A stretch of 33,605 nucleotides of DNA from Bacillota bacterium (GCA_023408315.1 JAEYKI010000021.1:1-33605); one strand, 5' to 3'; counted from the stretch's first letter, positions 1-7,810 are shown. Notes: a model not told the origin generated them from the sequence alone. Translations and numbers: made by a program.

Positions 1-2194
1 CGGCGGCATTGCTTTCTGACATAGGATTTGCCCGAACCGAGCCGCCGGTGATGGTGAGCGTGCCGCGTCCGCCATTATAGCCGCCGCCGATGCCCGCGCC
101 GCTGCCAAAGCCAGGGCCGGTGCCTCCATCTAGGTAGCCGCCGGTGGCACTTACCGTGCCGCCGCTGATGATGACCGTGCCGCCATCGCCTGATCTGCCG
201 CCGCCGATGCCCGCGGCATACAGGCTGCCGGTTGCAATTACCGTACCGCTTTCAATCACCAGTGTGCCGCCGGTAGCGTTGATCCCAGCCCCGTTATTGC
301 TGGTAGCGTTATTTGCATTGTTGGTCACAGTCAGCTTTCCGGTGGAGGGGTTGCTGCTGTCCCGTATAGTTAGGGTAACGCCGCTTGCGATTTTGATGCC
401 GTTGGAGCTGTTTCCTGTATCGGCGTCCAAAGCAATGTCCAAATGGTGTCCGTTGAGGTCAAGCGTGACGTCACGCTCCACCGTCAATTGGGTTGTGATA
501 TCTGTGATATCTTGGCCTAGAGTCATATCGCCGGAGCCGCTGACGCTCAAAGCGCTCGCCAAATCCTCTTTGGTGGTCAGTCTGATGGTCAGCTGCGCCG
601 CACCGCCGATGTCCAACGCAACCGTGACGTTATTGTTTGAATACACTGCGCCAACCGCGTTGAGGGAAATGTCATACGTGGCCGCGGGCAGCCAGAAATA
701 CACATAGCCGGAGGAATCGGTTTTCACGCCCTTTGTACTGTAGGCATAGTCGCTGCCACCGGTCTTTATGGTGTGACCGGTGTCGGCAAGCGCGGTATTG
801 ATAACCGCCCCCATGCTCCCCTTCACCATGAGGATGGCCGGGTAAAGCTGGGTGCTGCCGTCTGCACTCTTGGGAACGGCGGCATTGCTGTTCGATAGGT
901 TAGCGTTGACCGAACCGCCGGTGATGGTAAGCGTGCCGCCGCCTGCGCCGAAGCCGCCGCCGCCGATGCCTGCGCCCAAGTAGCCGCCGGTTGCGTTTAC
1001 CGTGCCGCCGTTGATCGTGACCGTACCGCCGCCGCCTGCGCCGAAGCCGCCGCCGCCGATGCCTGCGCCCAAGTCGCCGCCGATGGCGTTTACCGTGCCG
1101 CCGTTGATCGTGACCGTGCCGCCAGTGCCTGATTTGCCGCCGCCGATGCCTGAACCGTAGGTACCGCCGATGGCGATGACTGTGCCGCTTTCAATCACCA
1201 GTGTGCTGTCGGTGGTGTTGATCGCCGCCCCGTTATTGCTGGTAGCATTATTTGCATTGTTGGTCACAGTCAGCTTTCCGGTGGAGGGATTGCTGCTGTC
1301 CCGTATGGTCAAGGTAACGCCGCTTGCGAGTGTGATGCCGTTTCCGTTGTTGCCCATTTCGGCATTCAACGTGATCGTCAGGTTATGACCGTTGAGATCC
1401 AGGATAACGTTACGCTCCACCGTCAATTGGGTTGTGATGTCCGTGATATCGCCGCCCAGTGTCACGTCACCGGAGCCGCTGACGCTCAAAGCGTCTGCCA
1501 AACCCTCTTTGGTGGTCACATCCGCAGCCGTGAGCATCCTGAGCGTTGGAGAATTCTCGGCAATCCAGTTGGCATACAGCATCATATTCTCAACCACTGT
1601 GTCGGTGCCAAAATCCCACCGGGTCACAAAGTCAGCCTCCTTATACCAGCCGCCAAGAGTGAACCCCTCCTTCGAGATGCCGACAGGTTCGCTGACCAGG
1701 CCGCCGTCCGCCACCGTCTGCGAATCGGCTGATCCCGAGCCGCCGTTAAGCTCAAATGCAACAGTAAAGCTGCCCGGGGCACTGCTGTCGCCCGTGCTTG
1801 CGGTCTCAGGCAATGGCGTCTCGGGCGTTAGCGCCACGCCGGGTATCGTTGGAGAATTCTCGGCAATCCAGTTGGCATACAGCGTCATATTCTCAACCGC
1901 TGTATCGGTGCCAAAATCCCACCGGGTCGCAAAGTCAGCCTCTTTATACCAGCCGTCAAGAGTGAACCCCTCCTTCGAGATTCCGACAGGTTCGCTGATC
2001 AAGCCACCACCCGCCACCGTCTGCGAATCGGCTGACCCCAAGCCGCCGTTAAGCTCAAATGCAACAGTAAAGCTGCCTGGGGCGCTCGCGCTTGCGGTCT
2101 CAGGCGACGCCGCCGCCGCCGTTAGCGACACGCTGGGTATCATGGTAAGAATCATGCAAAATATTATAAACATTACCAGTATCCGTTTTCTCAT
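1..2194 (-). CDS. Large secreted InlB-repeat surface protein (5' part; C-terminus outside window)
   Basis: The frame is open from an ATG at 2194 to the window edge, so at least 731 residues are present and the C-terminus is missing. The start has an AGGAG about 12 nt upstream. Residues 1 to about 28 form a signal peptide (MRKR, hydrophobic stretch, then Ala-rich). Residues 37-115 and 138-217 are two Listeria/Bacteroides-type InlB B-repeats (FELNGG core, DGWYKEADF or GGWYKEADF, ending LYANW). After these come long Gly/Thr/Asn-rich beta-helix-like segments, with repeated units such as LTIRDSSNPSTGKLTVTNNA and GGTVTINGGTVNATGG. The family is usually exported and often anchored to the wall. No anchor is visible here because the end is cut off. 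The DNA is GC-rich and internally repetitive. A role in adhesion or matrix binding is inferred from the architecture. It lies 24 bp downstream of the small gene at 2219-2590 and may share its promoter. Confidence 0.8.
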   Translation of the reverse strand, partial: MRKRILVMFIIFCMILTMIPSVSLTAAAASPETASASAPGSFTVAFELNGGLGSADSQTVAGGGLISEPVGISKEGFTLDGWYKEADFATRWDFGTDTAVENMTLYANWIAENSPTIPGVALTPETPLPETASTGDSSAPGSFTVAFELNGGSGSADSQTVADGGLVSEPVGISKEGFTLGGWYKEADFVTRWDFGTDTVVENMMLYANWIAENSPTLRMLTAADVTTKEGLADALSVSGSGDVTLGGDITDITTQLTVERNVILDLNGHNLTITLNAEMGNNGNGITLASGVTLTIRDSSNPSTGKLTVTNNANNATSNNGAAINTTDSTLVIESGTVIAIGGTYGSGIGGGKSGTGGTVTINGGTVNAIGGDLGAGIGGGGFGAGGGGTVTINGGTVNATGGYLGAGIGGGGFGAGGGTLTITGGSVNANLSNSNAAVPKSADGSTQLYPAILMVKGSMGAVINTALADTGHTIKTGGSDYAYSTKGVKTDSSGYVYFWLPAATYDISLNAVGAVYSNNNVTVALDIGGAAQLTIRLTTKEDLASALSVSGSGDMTLGQDITDITTQLTVERDVTLDLNGHHLDIALDADTGNSSNGIKIASGVTLTIRDSSNPSTGKLTVTNNANNATSNNGAGINATGGTLVIESGTVIATGSLYAAGIGGGRSGDGGTVIISGGTVSATGGYLDGGTGPGFGSGAGIGGGYNGGRGTLTITGGSVRANPMSESNAA
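231..1518 (-). repeat. Long direct repeat pair inside the surface-protein gene
   Basis: Positions 231-579 and 1170-1518 are near-identical copies of about 349 bp, offset by 939 bp. Both encode the same beta-helix-like block, ending in the sense direction with LTIRDSSNPSTGKLTVTNNA and GTLVIESGTVIA-type strands. Differences between the copies are scattered and the reading frame is kept. Confidence 0.85.
904..1165 (-). repeat. Tandem 93-bp glycine-rich units
   Basis: Units recur with a 93-bp period (for example GCCGAAGCC at 947 and 1040, and GTTTACCG-type segments at 995 and 1088). Each encodes 31 residues of the type GGTVTINGGTVNA plus GAGIGGGGFGAGGG. They are coding repeats of the surface protein. 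Confidence 0.75.
1544..2083 (-). repeat. Pair of 237-bp direct repeats encoding the two InlB B-repeats
   Basis: Copies lie at 1544-1780 and 1847-2083, offset by 303 bp and with few differences. Each encodes one InlB B-repeat plus the following ENSPT linker. Confidence 0.85.
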
Positions 2195-2218
2195 TATGCG
2201 TTCAACTCCTGAGGTTAT

Positions 2219-2590
2219 CTATTTTCTTTTGATTGACTTTGCGAAGTGTTTTAGCCCTTTTCTTTGGCCGTAATTCAACCAGCGGGCCAAACTCTTTATT
2301 ACCGCAAGATAGTTGTTTTTTCCCACAGCGGCATATCCGGCGACCCATTCTAAAGGTCTTATCATACTGCCTCTCGGATGGATGGGGATTTTTCTCCCGT
2401 CGTCTGCAAGCAAAGCATCCCCCTTGTCCGGGGCATGTGAGAGCCCGCCTATTTCCCCAATGATATTGAAATCCTCGTCCGGATAAAGCTTCCTCATTTC
2501 CTTAACCGTGCGGTAAGGAAGCTTGCTTCCGCTGTACGGCTCCCTGTAAAGTTTTGCAGAACCCGCCTTTAGGTCAATTCTGTAAAGCAT
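2219..2590 (-). CDS. Small basic protein of unknown function
   Basis: This encodes 123 residues. The start at 2590 is well supported: the sense strand carries an AGGAGGTGACTGTAG stretch before the ATG. I do not recognise the family. No signal peptide or membrane segment is visible. The N-terminal half is mixed alpha/beta-like (MLYRIDLKAGSAKLY, then a Tyr/Lys-rich stretch and DEDFNIIGEIGGLS). The C-terminal 30 residues are strongly basic (WLNYGQRKGLKHFAKSIKRK) and might bind nucleic acid or phospholipid. The gene sits between a two-component system and the InlB-repeat protein on the same strand. A rho-independent terminator separates it from the kinase upstream. Its promoter region has unusual repeats, so it probably heads a regulated unit with the surface protein. 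The function is not known. Confidence 0.65.
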   Translation of the reverse strand: MLYRIDLKAGSAKLYREPYSGSKLPYRTVKEMRKLYPDEDFNIIGEIGGLSHAPDKGDALLADDGRKIPIHPRGSMIRPLEWVAGYAAVGKNNYLAVIKSLARWLNYGQRKGLKHFAKSIKRK

Positions 2591-2604
2591 CTACAGTCAC
2601 CTCC

Positions 2605-2679
2605 TGTATCAATGATACAAAATAAAGCATAGTTAAAACGCTTAATGGCGAAATTGACGCCTCTAATGACGAAATTGAC
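2605..2679 (-). promoter_or_regulatory. Promoter region with 21-bp-spaced direct repeats and a palindrome at the start site
   Basis: On the plus strand, TAATGGCGAAATTGAC (2643-2658) and TAATGACGAAATTGAC (2664-2679) are 16-bp direct repeats differing at one base and spaced 21 bp start to start. A -10-like TATGCT lies on the minus strand at 2631-2626. There is no good -35, and the -35 position falls inside the nearer repeat, which fits an activator site. TGTATC-AAT-GATACA (2605-2619) is a perfect 6-bp inverted repeat at the predicted transcription start. LytTR regulators typically bind paired direct repeats about two helical turns apart, and a LytTR regulator is encoded at 4680-5408. That link is inferred. 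The repeat sequence does not match the published LytTR consensus. Confidence 0.5.
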
Positions 2680-2682
2680 ATG

Positions 2683-2710
2683 AAAAAACCCTGCCAGAGA
2701 TTGGACAGGG
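2683..2710 (-). terminator. Rho-independent terminator of the two-component operon
   Basis: On the minus strand CCCTG(T)CCA pairs with TGGCAGGG (plus 2689-2710) and is followed by six T (plus A-run 2683-2688). It lies 48 bp past the kinase stop. Confidence 0.85.
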
Positions 2711-2757
2711 TAAAATACATATGTTCCTTGCTTGTTAATGAATGCAGAAAGGGGAAC

Positions 2758-4683
2758 TCAATATTGACGAAATGCGGCCATCATGGTAAACGTCGTTTCG
2801 GTATGCTCTTTTTTGATATAGCCACCGTATGCATTCACCACCTTTTCTATGTTCTGCAAACCTATGCCGTGATGTTGTTCTTCTTTTGTGGTTAGATACT
2901 GCTCTCCCCTTTGGCAGATCGTGCCGTTATATGTATTTGTGATTTTGATCAGAAGCTCGTCTCCAAAGGTTCTCGCCTCCGCGGAAACAAACCGTGCGTC
3001 CGCCGCCTCCAGCTTTTTGCAGGCTTCCATTGCGTTTTCCAGCGCATTTCCCAATACAATGCAAAGGTCACTGTCACTGACGGGCAGCTCTCTTGAAATT
3101 TGGCAAGTGCAGCGAAAAGGGATATCATGTTCTTTCAACCGAAGATAATAATACCCAAGGATGGAATTGGCCACGACATTTTCGCAAAATACCGGCAACG
3201 GTTCCATTTCTGATTTTTCCGCGTATTCACTTAAAAAGCGGCTGAGTTCCGGATATCGAGCCTCGTCTGACAGGCGTTTGAGTACATTGACAAAATGGCG
3301 GAGGTCGTGACGTACGGCGCGGACTTCATTCATTTGTATACTAAGTGCATCATAGTATTCTGTCTGCATGGTGATCTGTTCTCTTGCCGAAGCCAGATGA
3401 GCGCAGGACACGGCAAAATCGCGGGATATATCCGAGGCCTGAATAGACGAAACCACACTGAGTATCATCAAGTACCCGGTAAATAAGAGCAGCAGAGCCA
3501 AAGATAAATTAAGATAAATATTGCCGTTTATATAATAACAATCGATAATGAGCCCTGTGATAGCCAGTACTGCGCCCCAATAAACGAGCAGTCCGTATTT
3601 TTTTAACTGCCGCCGGTTAAGGTAAATTTTGAAAAAAGCATAAATCTCCATAAGAAAAGCACATACAGGAACCACAATGGTCAAATACCGGTTATAGAAG
3701 CCATGAGGGACAAGGAGATATATAAGGTACAGCACGGTATAGTACAGCAAGAGCCACAGCTTTTCTTTTCTGGAAAAGGCAATTCCTAAAAGCTCTTGAA
3801 TCAGGAAGATAAGCAGGTATTTAAACGCAAAGGAGAGCAAAAACATCAACGGATTAACGGTTTCGTAAGAAAGGCGGAAGAATACAGTGTCCTGCCAGAA
3901 GCCGTAAAATTCCGTGGTCAGCATAATGCGCAGCAAAACAAACAAGCCGATCACCGGCAGCCATGCAGAGCGCCTGACCGTCCGAAAAGACAGGACATAC
4001 CCTACGATCAGAACAAAACAAGAAAACAGCGCTGTCCCGAAAAGGATCAGGCGCAGGTTGTTGCGGGTGTCGTCGCTCTGTACAGCACTGTCATAATCCG
4101 TCAGCACAGGAGCCATATACAATCCGGAAAATCGCGAGGTTGCAATTTCAATGATGACTTCATGTTCTTGGTTTGCGGCAAGAGTCACGCCAGAAAGGGT
4201 TACTTTGGTTGTTGTAAAAACCTCTGTGGGATTTTCGGATATAACGCCGCTTTGCGCGGTAAGCACTCCGTTAACAAACACCCTGTAGGCGCTTCCGAAA
4301 TCCGGAATCCAGATGGTTAAAGGATGAGAGGCCTGTACTCCTCTAAGCATAAGCCGGTAGCTTGCAAACCCATTTGGCGGCAAATATTCCCCATCGATCT
4401 TGTATTTTGACCAGTAATCGGGCACATGGATGAGAAAATCCGGCGAGACTTCTTGGTGCGAATCAGTCACAAGGAGACGGTTCCAGTAGAATTCCCATTC
4501 ACCGTCCAGAATGATGCGCTCGCTGGCGGACATATCGGAAAGCTGAAGGCTGCCGGTTTCCGCTGTAGGAACATTCGTAAATTGGTGATAAAAAAGCGTA
4601 TACACAACCGGAAGATGCGAAACAACAAGAGTGAAAAGCATTCCCAGAATCAATAGTATACCGGCATGCCGCTGCCTTCTCAT
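2758..4683 (-). CDS. Membrane sensor histidine kinase with extracellular jelly-roll domain (7TM-DISM/GHKL type)
   Basis: This encodes 641 residues. Residues 10-32 form an N-terminal membrane segment. Residues 50-200 form an extracellular galactose-binding-like domain (LDGEWEFYW, IWIPDFGSAYRVFVNG), typical of 7TMR-DISM receptors that sense small carbohydrates or related ligands. About seven membrane helices follow between 210 and 415. The cytoplasmic part has an H-box with candidate phospho-acceptor H459 (RAVRHDLRHFVNVL), an N-box (LGNALENAMEAC, N546/N550) and a glycine box (GIGLQNIEKVV, 606-616). These are features of GHKL-type kinases that partner LytTR regulators. The ATG overlaps the regulator's TGA by 4 bp (ATGA), so the pair is translationally coupled. 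A terminator follows the gene. The ligand is unknown. Confidence 0.9.
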   Translation of the reverse strand: MRRQRHAGILLILGMLFTLVVSHLPVVYTLFYHQFTNVPTAETGSLQLSDMSASERIILDGEWEFYWNRLLVTDSHQEVSPDFLIHVPDYWSKYKIDGEYLPPNGFASYRLMLRGVQASHPLTIWIPDFGSAYRVFVNGVLTAQSGVISENPTEVFTTTKVTLSGVTLAANQEHEVIIEIATSRFSGLYMAPVLTDYDSAVQSDDTRNNLRLILFGTALFSCFVLIVGYVLSFRTVRRSAWLPVIGLFVLLRIMLTTEFYGFWQDTVFFRLSYETVNPLMFLLSFAFKYLLIFLIQELLGIAFSRKEKLWLLLYYTVLYLIYLLVPHGFYNRYLTIVVPVCAFLMEIYAFFKIYLNRRQLKKYGLLVYWGAVLAITGLIIDCYYINGNIYLNLSLALLLLFTGYLMILSVVSSIQASDISRDFAVSCAHLASAREQITMQTEYYDALSIQMNEVRAVRHDLRHFVNVLKRLSDEARYPELSRFLSEYAEKSEMEPLPVFCENVVANSILGYYYLRLKEHDIPFRCTCQISRELPVSDSDLCIVLGNALENAMEACKKLEAADARFVSAEARTFGDELLIKITNTYNGTICQRGEQYLTTKEEQHHGIGLQNIEKVVNAYGGYIKKEHTETTFTMMAAFRQY

Positions 4684-5408
4684 ATAGATTGTCCTCCGCC
4701 CATCTGAGAAAAAAGGCAGGTATAATACTTATCTTTCGCTTGCTTTCCATATTTTCTTGAAATGCCGATCATGGCCTGACCAATGCGGAAATAATTGTCC
4801 CCGGCCTCCGTCACATGCAGAAGGTTTGCTACAAAGCTTTGGTGGCAGCGAACAAAATACGGCTCCGGCAGTTCCTGAAGGATTTCTTCCAGCCTTCCGT
4901 AACACTGCAGGATGCGTTCCTCTGTAAGATAAAGCATCAGACGTTTGTCCCGGCTTTCAACATATAGGATTCGTCGGCAGTCTACGGTATGCGCAATACC
5001 CTTATACTGGATACGGATGTTGTATCTGTTTTCTTTTTGAAGTTCATCAAGAGCGCGGTTGAGGACGGCGTATAAACGCTCGCGGTCGAAGGGCTTGACG
5101 ATGTAGTTAAAAGCAAATACTTCATACGCCTGCGGGTAATGATCCCTACTCGACGAAAGAAAAATGATTTTCAGGTCTTGGTGCAATGAGCGTATCTTCT
5201 GCGCCGTTTGGATTCCGTTAAGCTCTGGCATGTAAATGTCAAGGAATAGCAGATCGGCAACTAAGCAGCCATCCGATAGTTCATCCATCAGCGCTTTTCC
5301 GCTGGCAAAGGATGTGATCTCAGCCATAGGGTCAAATGCTAAGAGGGCACTTGATAGCTGTGCAATGTCTTGTGCGTCGTCGTCACAGATGGCTATTTGA
5401 ATAGACAC
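4680..5408 (-). CDS. LytTR-family response regulator
   Basis: This encodes 242 residues. Residues 1-120 form a receiver domain: acidic pocket ICDDD (8-11), phospho-acceptor D57 in LLFLDIYMPELNG, Ser near 86 and K105 in YIVKPFD. Residues 133-237 form a LytTR DNA-binding domain (VDCRRILYVES, YFVRCHQSFVANL, IGISRKYGKQAKDKY). The start is GTG at 5408, because GAGGAGG lies 8 nt upstream in good register. An ATG 5 nt further upstream is out of frame. It is the first gene of a two-gene operon with the kinase at 2758-4683. LytTR regulators commonly control surface proteins, bacteriocins or quorum-type responses. The likely local target is the unit starting at 2590, which is inferred from its repeat-bearing promoter. 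No matching repeat lies upstream of this gene itself. Confidence 0.92.
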   Translation of the reverse strand: MSIQIAICDDDAQDIAQLSSALLAFDPMAEITSFASGKALMDELSDGCLVADLLFLDIYMPELNGIQTAQKIRSLHQDLKIIFLSSSRDHYPQAYEVFAFNYIVKPFDRERLYAVLNRALDELQKENRYNIRIQYKGIAHTVDCRRILYVESRDKRLMLYLTEERILQCYGRLEEILQELPEPYFVRCHQSFVANLLHVTEAGDNYFRIGQAMIGISRKYGKQAKDKYYTCLFSQMGGGQSI

Positions 5409-5573
5409 AGCATCTACCTCCTCAGCAAGTTTGCATTAAATTAGAATTCGGAACAGTGTCTGTCTCTCCCCATTGTACCTTATCGGACCTCTTTTATGCT
5501 ACTATACAATTTATAAAGCAACCTGTTTCTTTGACCATCCATCTCGGTTTGAGTCTATGAAAGTGACCGTATA

Positions 5574-6370
5574 TTAATCGCGTTTACGTTTTTTCCATAC
5601 TAAGCAGTTCACCAATACAACGGCGGCTAAGCCCGTGAATCCGGCTATCACCCATAATACAGGGAAGTCACTGTTCGATGCTTGCACACCAACAGCTATA
5701 AGCTGGTCATGATCTGTGATGCTGATGCTTAGTAACGAAAGCAGAATTCCTTCGTCATCCAAAGCTTCAAATATAAGCTCTCCTTGTTTGTTCAGATCTT
5801 CCTTGGATATTTCCAATTGAACTTTCCCGTTATTATCCTCGATTATGATTTGCGTGCCATTCGCCAACCGTATTGACTTCGTCCCCGCCGAAAGAAAAGA
5901 GACATCAAATTCAATTAGTATCGTCCCTGAAGAGGTATTCTCACTTATTAATGTGGGTTTCAGGCTGTGGGGCTCATTAACCTTATCTTTATCATCGACC
6001 TGTGACGCAGGTTGACTGCCCGATGGCGTGGGAGTCAGTATCGGCGTGGGCTTCGGCGATGCGCTCGCCTCAGTCTCAATCTTCTGGGAATTATCCTTTT
6101 CAACAATTGCGTCAAAAACAACACCGCTCTGCGCGCTCAACGGAACATCTCCATCATGATACTGGTCCGCTTCACAGGCTGCCTTCACATTTCTAATGCC
6201 CTTGTCATAATCCTTTGCCGATTTCCTGCATTCTTGCAATTCTGTAAGCTTAATCCTATGCGCATCAAGAGAGCCTTTCACGTCATTGTATAAATTCAAT
6301 GCAGCATCAAATCCAAATGATGATTCACTTTAAACTGGTCAAAACGATTCTTTAAACTGGAACAGTTCAT
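5574..6370 (-). pseudogene. Membrane-anchored protein gene with a frameshift near its start
   Basis: The best start is the ATG at 6370, with AGGAGG 7 nt upstream (6378-6383). That frame encodes only MNCSSLKNRFDQFKVNHHLD and a few more residues before a stop. Going back one base at the TTTAAA around 6329-6331 joins it to a 241-codon frame (5574-6299) that otherwise has only an unsupported TTG start. The joined product is about 265 residues: a hydrophilic N-terminus without a signal peptide, a Pro/Thr/Ser linker (SPKPTPILTPTPSGSQP), a beta-rich region and a single C-terminal membrane helix with a KKRKRD tail. I do not recognise the family. A lost A in an AAAA run is the simplest explanation. 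A sequencing error or programmed shift cannot be excluded, though no classic slippery heptamer is in register. Confidence 0.6.
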
Positions 6371-6406
6371 TTTATTACCTCCTAAATTTGTTTCACTATT
6401 ATTATC

Positions 6407-6575
6407 TCAAAGACAGTTTTTTAATACAGAATCTAAAGTATCTATCAGTACTTGGTGCGTATCATTTTCAAAAAATACAATTCTCTGTTATCAATCATTT
6501 TCTCTGGAGTAAAATACGGTTCAAATGTATTTGCTTCTATTTCTGCCGATCTTAAAGGCACTGATATTCTCGCTA
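6407..6575 (-). pseudogene. C-terminal remnant of an unidentified gene
   Basis: Between the transposase stump and the next ribosome site, two overlapping frames read like one coding tail broken once. The first runs ISVPLRSAEIEANTFEPYF then TPEKMIDN (ending TGA at 6447-6445). The second runs QRIVFFENDTHQVLIDTLDS then VLKNCL (ending TGA at 6409-6407). Together they would give about 53 residues ending 24 bp upstream of the AGGAGG of the following gene, the spacing expected in an operon. No start or family is recognisable. It is probably the 3' end of a gene cut by the IS256-type insertion or deletion. Confidence 0.4.
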
Positions 6576-6806
6576 CTTAGGTACCTTGAGCGTCACATCA
6601 CCCGAAGTTGTTGTAAAATTCCGGTCGTAATGCCCGGCCCGGTACCCTTGCCGTGCTTCTGTCCGCTCATATTTCCCAGCATTGGTCAGATCCTGGGCTT
6701 CTTGCTCCAGTAAGCTGTTCAGAGTTTCTTCCACGCTACTACGGACCAGGTCTTTCAGCTCTGTCTTGATGATTTCTTCGTTAAACTGTATAATTTTATT
6801 GGACAT
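6573..6806 (-). pseudogene. IS256-family (mutator-type) transposase, N-terminal fragment
   Basis: The frame from the ATG at 6806 (AGGAGA about 10 nt upstream) encodes 77 residues. These match the start of IS256-family transposases: NEEIIKTELKDLVRSS, then LLEQEAQDLTNAGKYERTEA and RQGYRAGHYDRNFTTTSGDV, ending VPK followed by TAG. Intact members run to about 400 residues with a DDE catalytic core, which is entirely absent here. The upstream non-coding part of the element seems to reach about 6880, with a possible outer end near GGACAAGTTTGCAGTC on the minus strand. No second inverted end is seen. The copy cannot move on its own. It marks an old insertion and deletion event in this accessory patch. 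Confidence 0.85.
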
Positions 6807-6906
6807 GTTTGCCGGTCTCCTTTTGGTAAAATTTGTTGTAGCAAACTTTATTCTACCATTTGACTGCAAACTTGTCCTTTTTTATTTCATTTTGAATTTG
6901 CGCATA

Positions 6907-6938
6907 GGGCGGCCTCAAGGCCGGAAGCCCCTGTTTTT
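6907..6938 (+). terminator. Hairpin with T-run between IS fragment and sortase gene
   Basis: On the plus strand GGGC and GGCC, loop TCAA, GGCC, GGAA, then GCCC form a two-part stem followed by CTG and five T. The T-run follows on the plus strand only, although the neighbouring genes read on the minus strand. It could terminate antisense transcription or act as a weak bidirectional terminator after the sortase gene. Confidence 0.35.
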
Positions 6939-6969
6939 ATTGCATAGGCTATATTTTCCGGTTATAGTA

Positions 6970-7788
6970 TCATTCGTTTTTTTTCTTTGCAACCACTACC
7001 ATCTGGCCATTTTCGGTTTGATAATCGCAGGTGACAAGCGTTAGAAGCTCATTCCCATACGAAGCCGTCACGCCGGTATCATACAGAGATAATTTTTTAA
7101 TGTTTTTTATATATTCGTCAAAATCGGCCCGGTTGTTTACATTGATAAAGTTGTAGTGTTTAAACACCTTTTCATCCAATGCATAGATCCGGCTTTCAAA
7201 AACGGCAATGATTCCGTACTCCTGCTGCTCATAGAGAGTATCAAAACGGACCGTGGGATGCTCTTTGTAATAATTCTCTTCCTTGTATTTTGTAAGGCCT
7301 GCAAACATCGTACCGTTTTTCATATGATGGCCATAGATGATGGTATTGGTTCCAAGCGGGTTAACCGAACAACGCCGGTCAATAAAGGGCGTGCCGCTTT
7401 TGGATTTTTCTTTATCAAAGCCGTGGGACAGATAAAATTCGCCGTCATCGGGCGTGTACATAACGGGATAGTTAACGGAAGTTCCGTCTATTTTGACCCA
7501 GCCCACCATATCCGGATTCCGCCCGTGCAGTTTCTGATATCCGGACAGTACATCCGCCGCGGCCTGCGGCGCTCCGGCGGGTTCTTCCGCCGCGGCAACA
7601 GCCGCCAGCTCTTGAAACGCGCTTTGCTCTTTGTCCCCCTGTGCGTAATATGAAATCAGCATAAAGGCAGAGACGGCAAACACCGTCAAGCAAAGAATCC
7701 ACAGCATGAGGCGGGGGCGCAGCCTGCCCGCCATGTGCTTCAGCTTCCGCTTTATTTGCAAAAGAATAACTTTTATAGTATCGGCCAT
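6970..7788 (-). CDS. srtB: Class B sortase (substitution at catalytic Arg position)
   Basis: This encodes 272 residues. Residues 27-47 form the membrane anchor, followed by an Ala-rich stalk and a class B sortase domain from about 85 (DMVGWVKIDGTSVNYPVM, FIDRRC, NTIIYGHHM, ENYYKEHPTVRFDTLYE). The catalytic His is H154 and the nucleophile is C254 in LLTLVTCDY. The arginine normally found eight residues after the Cys is Q262 here (TCDYQTENGQMVVVAKK). Sortases cleave an LPXTG-like signal at the outer face of the membrane and join the protein to the cell wall. The probable substrate is encoded just upstream (7860-11849) and carries IPKTGD. The ATG has only a weak ribosome site, and a strong hairpin lies between the two genes, so sortase output may be lower than adhesin output. 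Confidence 0.88.
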   Translation of the reverse strand: MADTIKVILLQIKRKLKHMAGRLRPRLMLWILCLTVFAVSAFMLISYYAQGDKEQSAFQELAAVAAAEEPAGAPQAAADVLSGYQKLHGRNPDMVGWVKIDGTSVNYPVMYTPDDGEFYLSHGFDKEKSKSGTPFIDRRCSVNPLGTNTIIYGHHMKNGTMFAGLTKYKEENYYKEHPTVRFDTLYEQQEYGIIAVFESRIYALDEKVFKHYNFINVNNRADFDEYIKNIKKLSLYDTGVTASYGNELLTLVTCDYQTENGQMVVVAKKKNE

Positions 7789-7810
7789 TCTGTTTCACCA
7801 TATAATCAGT

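Noticed and set aside
904..1165. Short GC-rich repeats that could suggest a CRISPR array
   Set aside because: Units are contiguous 93-bp coding repeats of the surface protein with no unique spacers, and the frame is maintained.
144..2273. Long plus-strand frames opposite the surface-protein gene
   Set aside because: They are shadows of the repetitive GC-rich minus-strand gene, with Pro/Val/Ser-rich translations and no ribosome sites.
6329..6335. Programmed -1 frameshift site in the 6370 gene
   Set aside because: The heptamer is not in the X XXY YYZ register and no downstream hairpin is obvious. Mutation is simpler.
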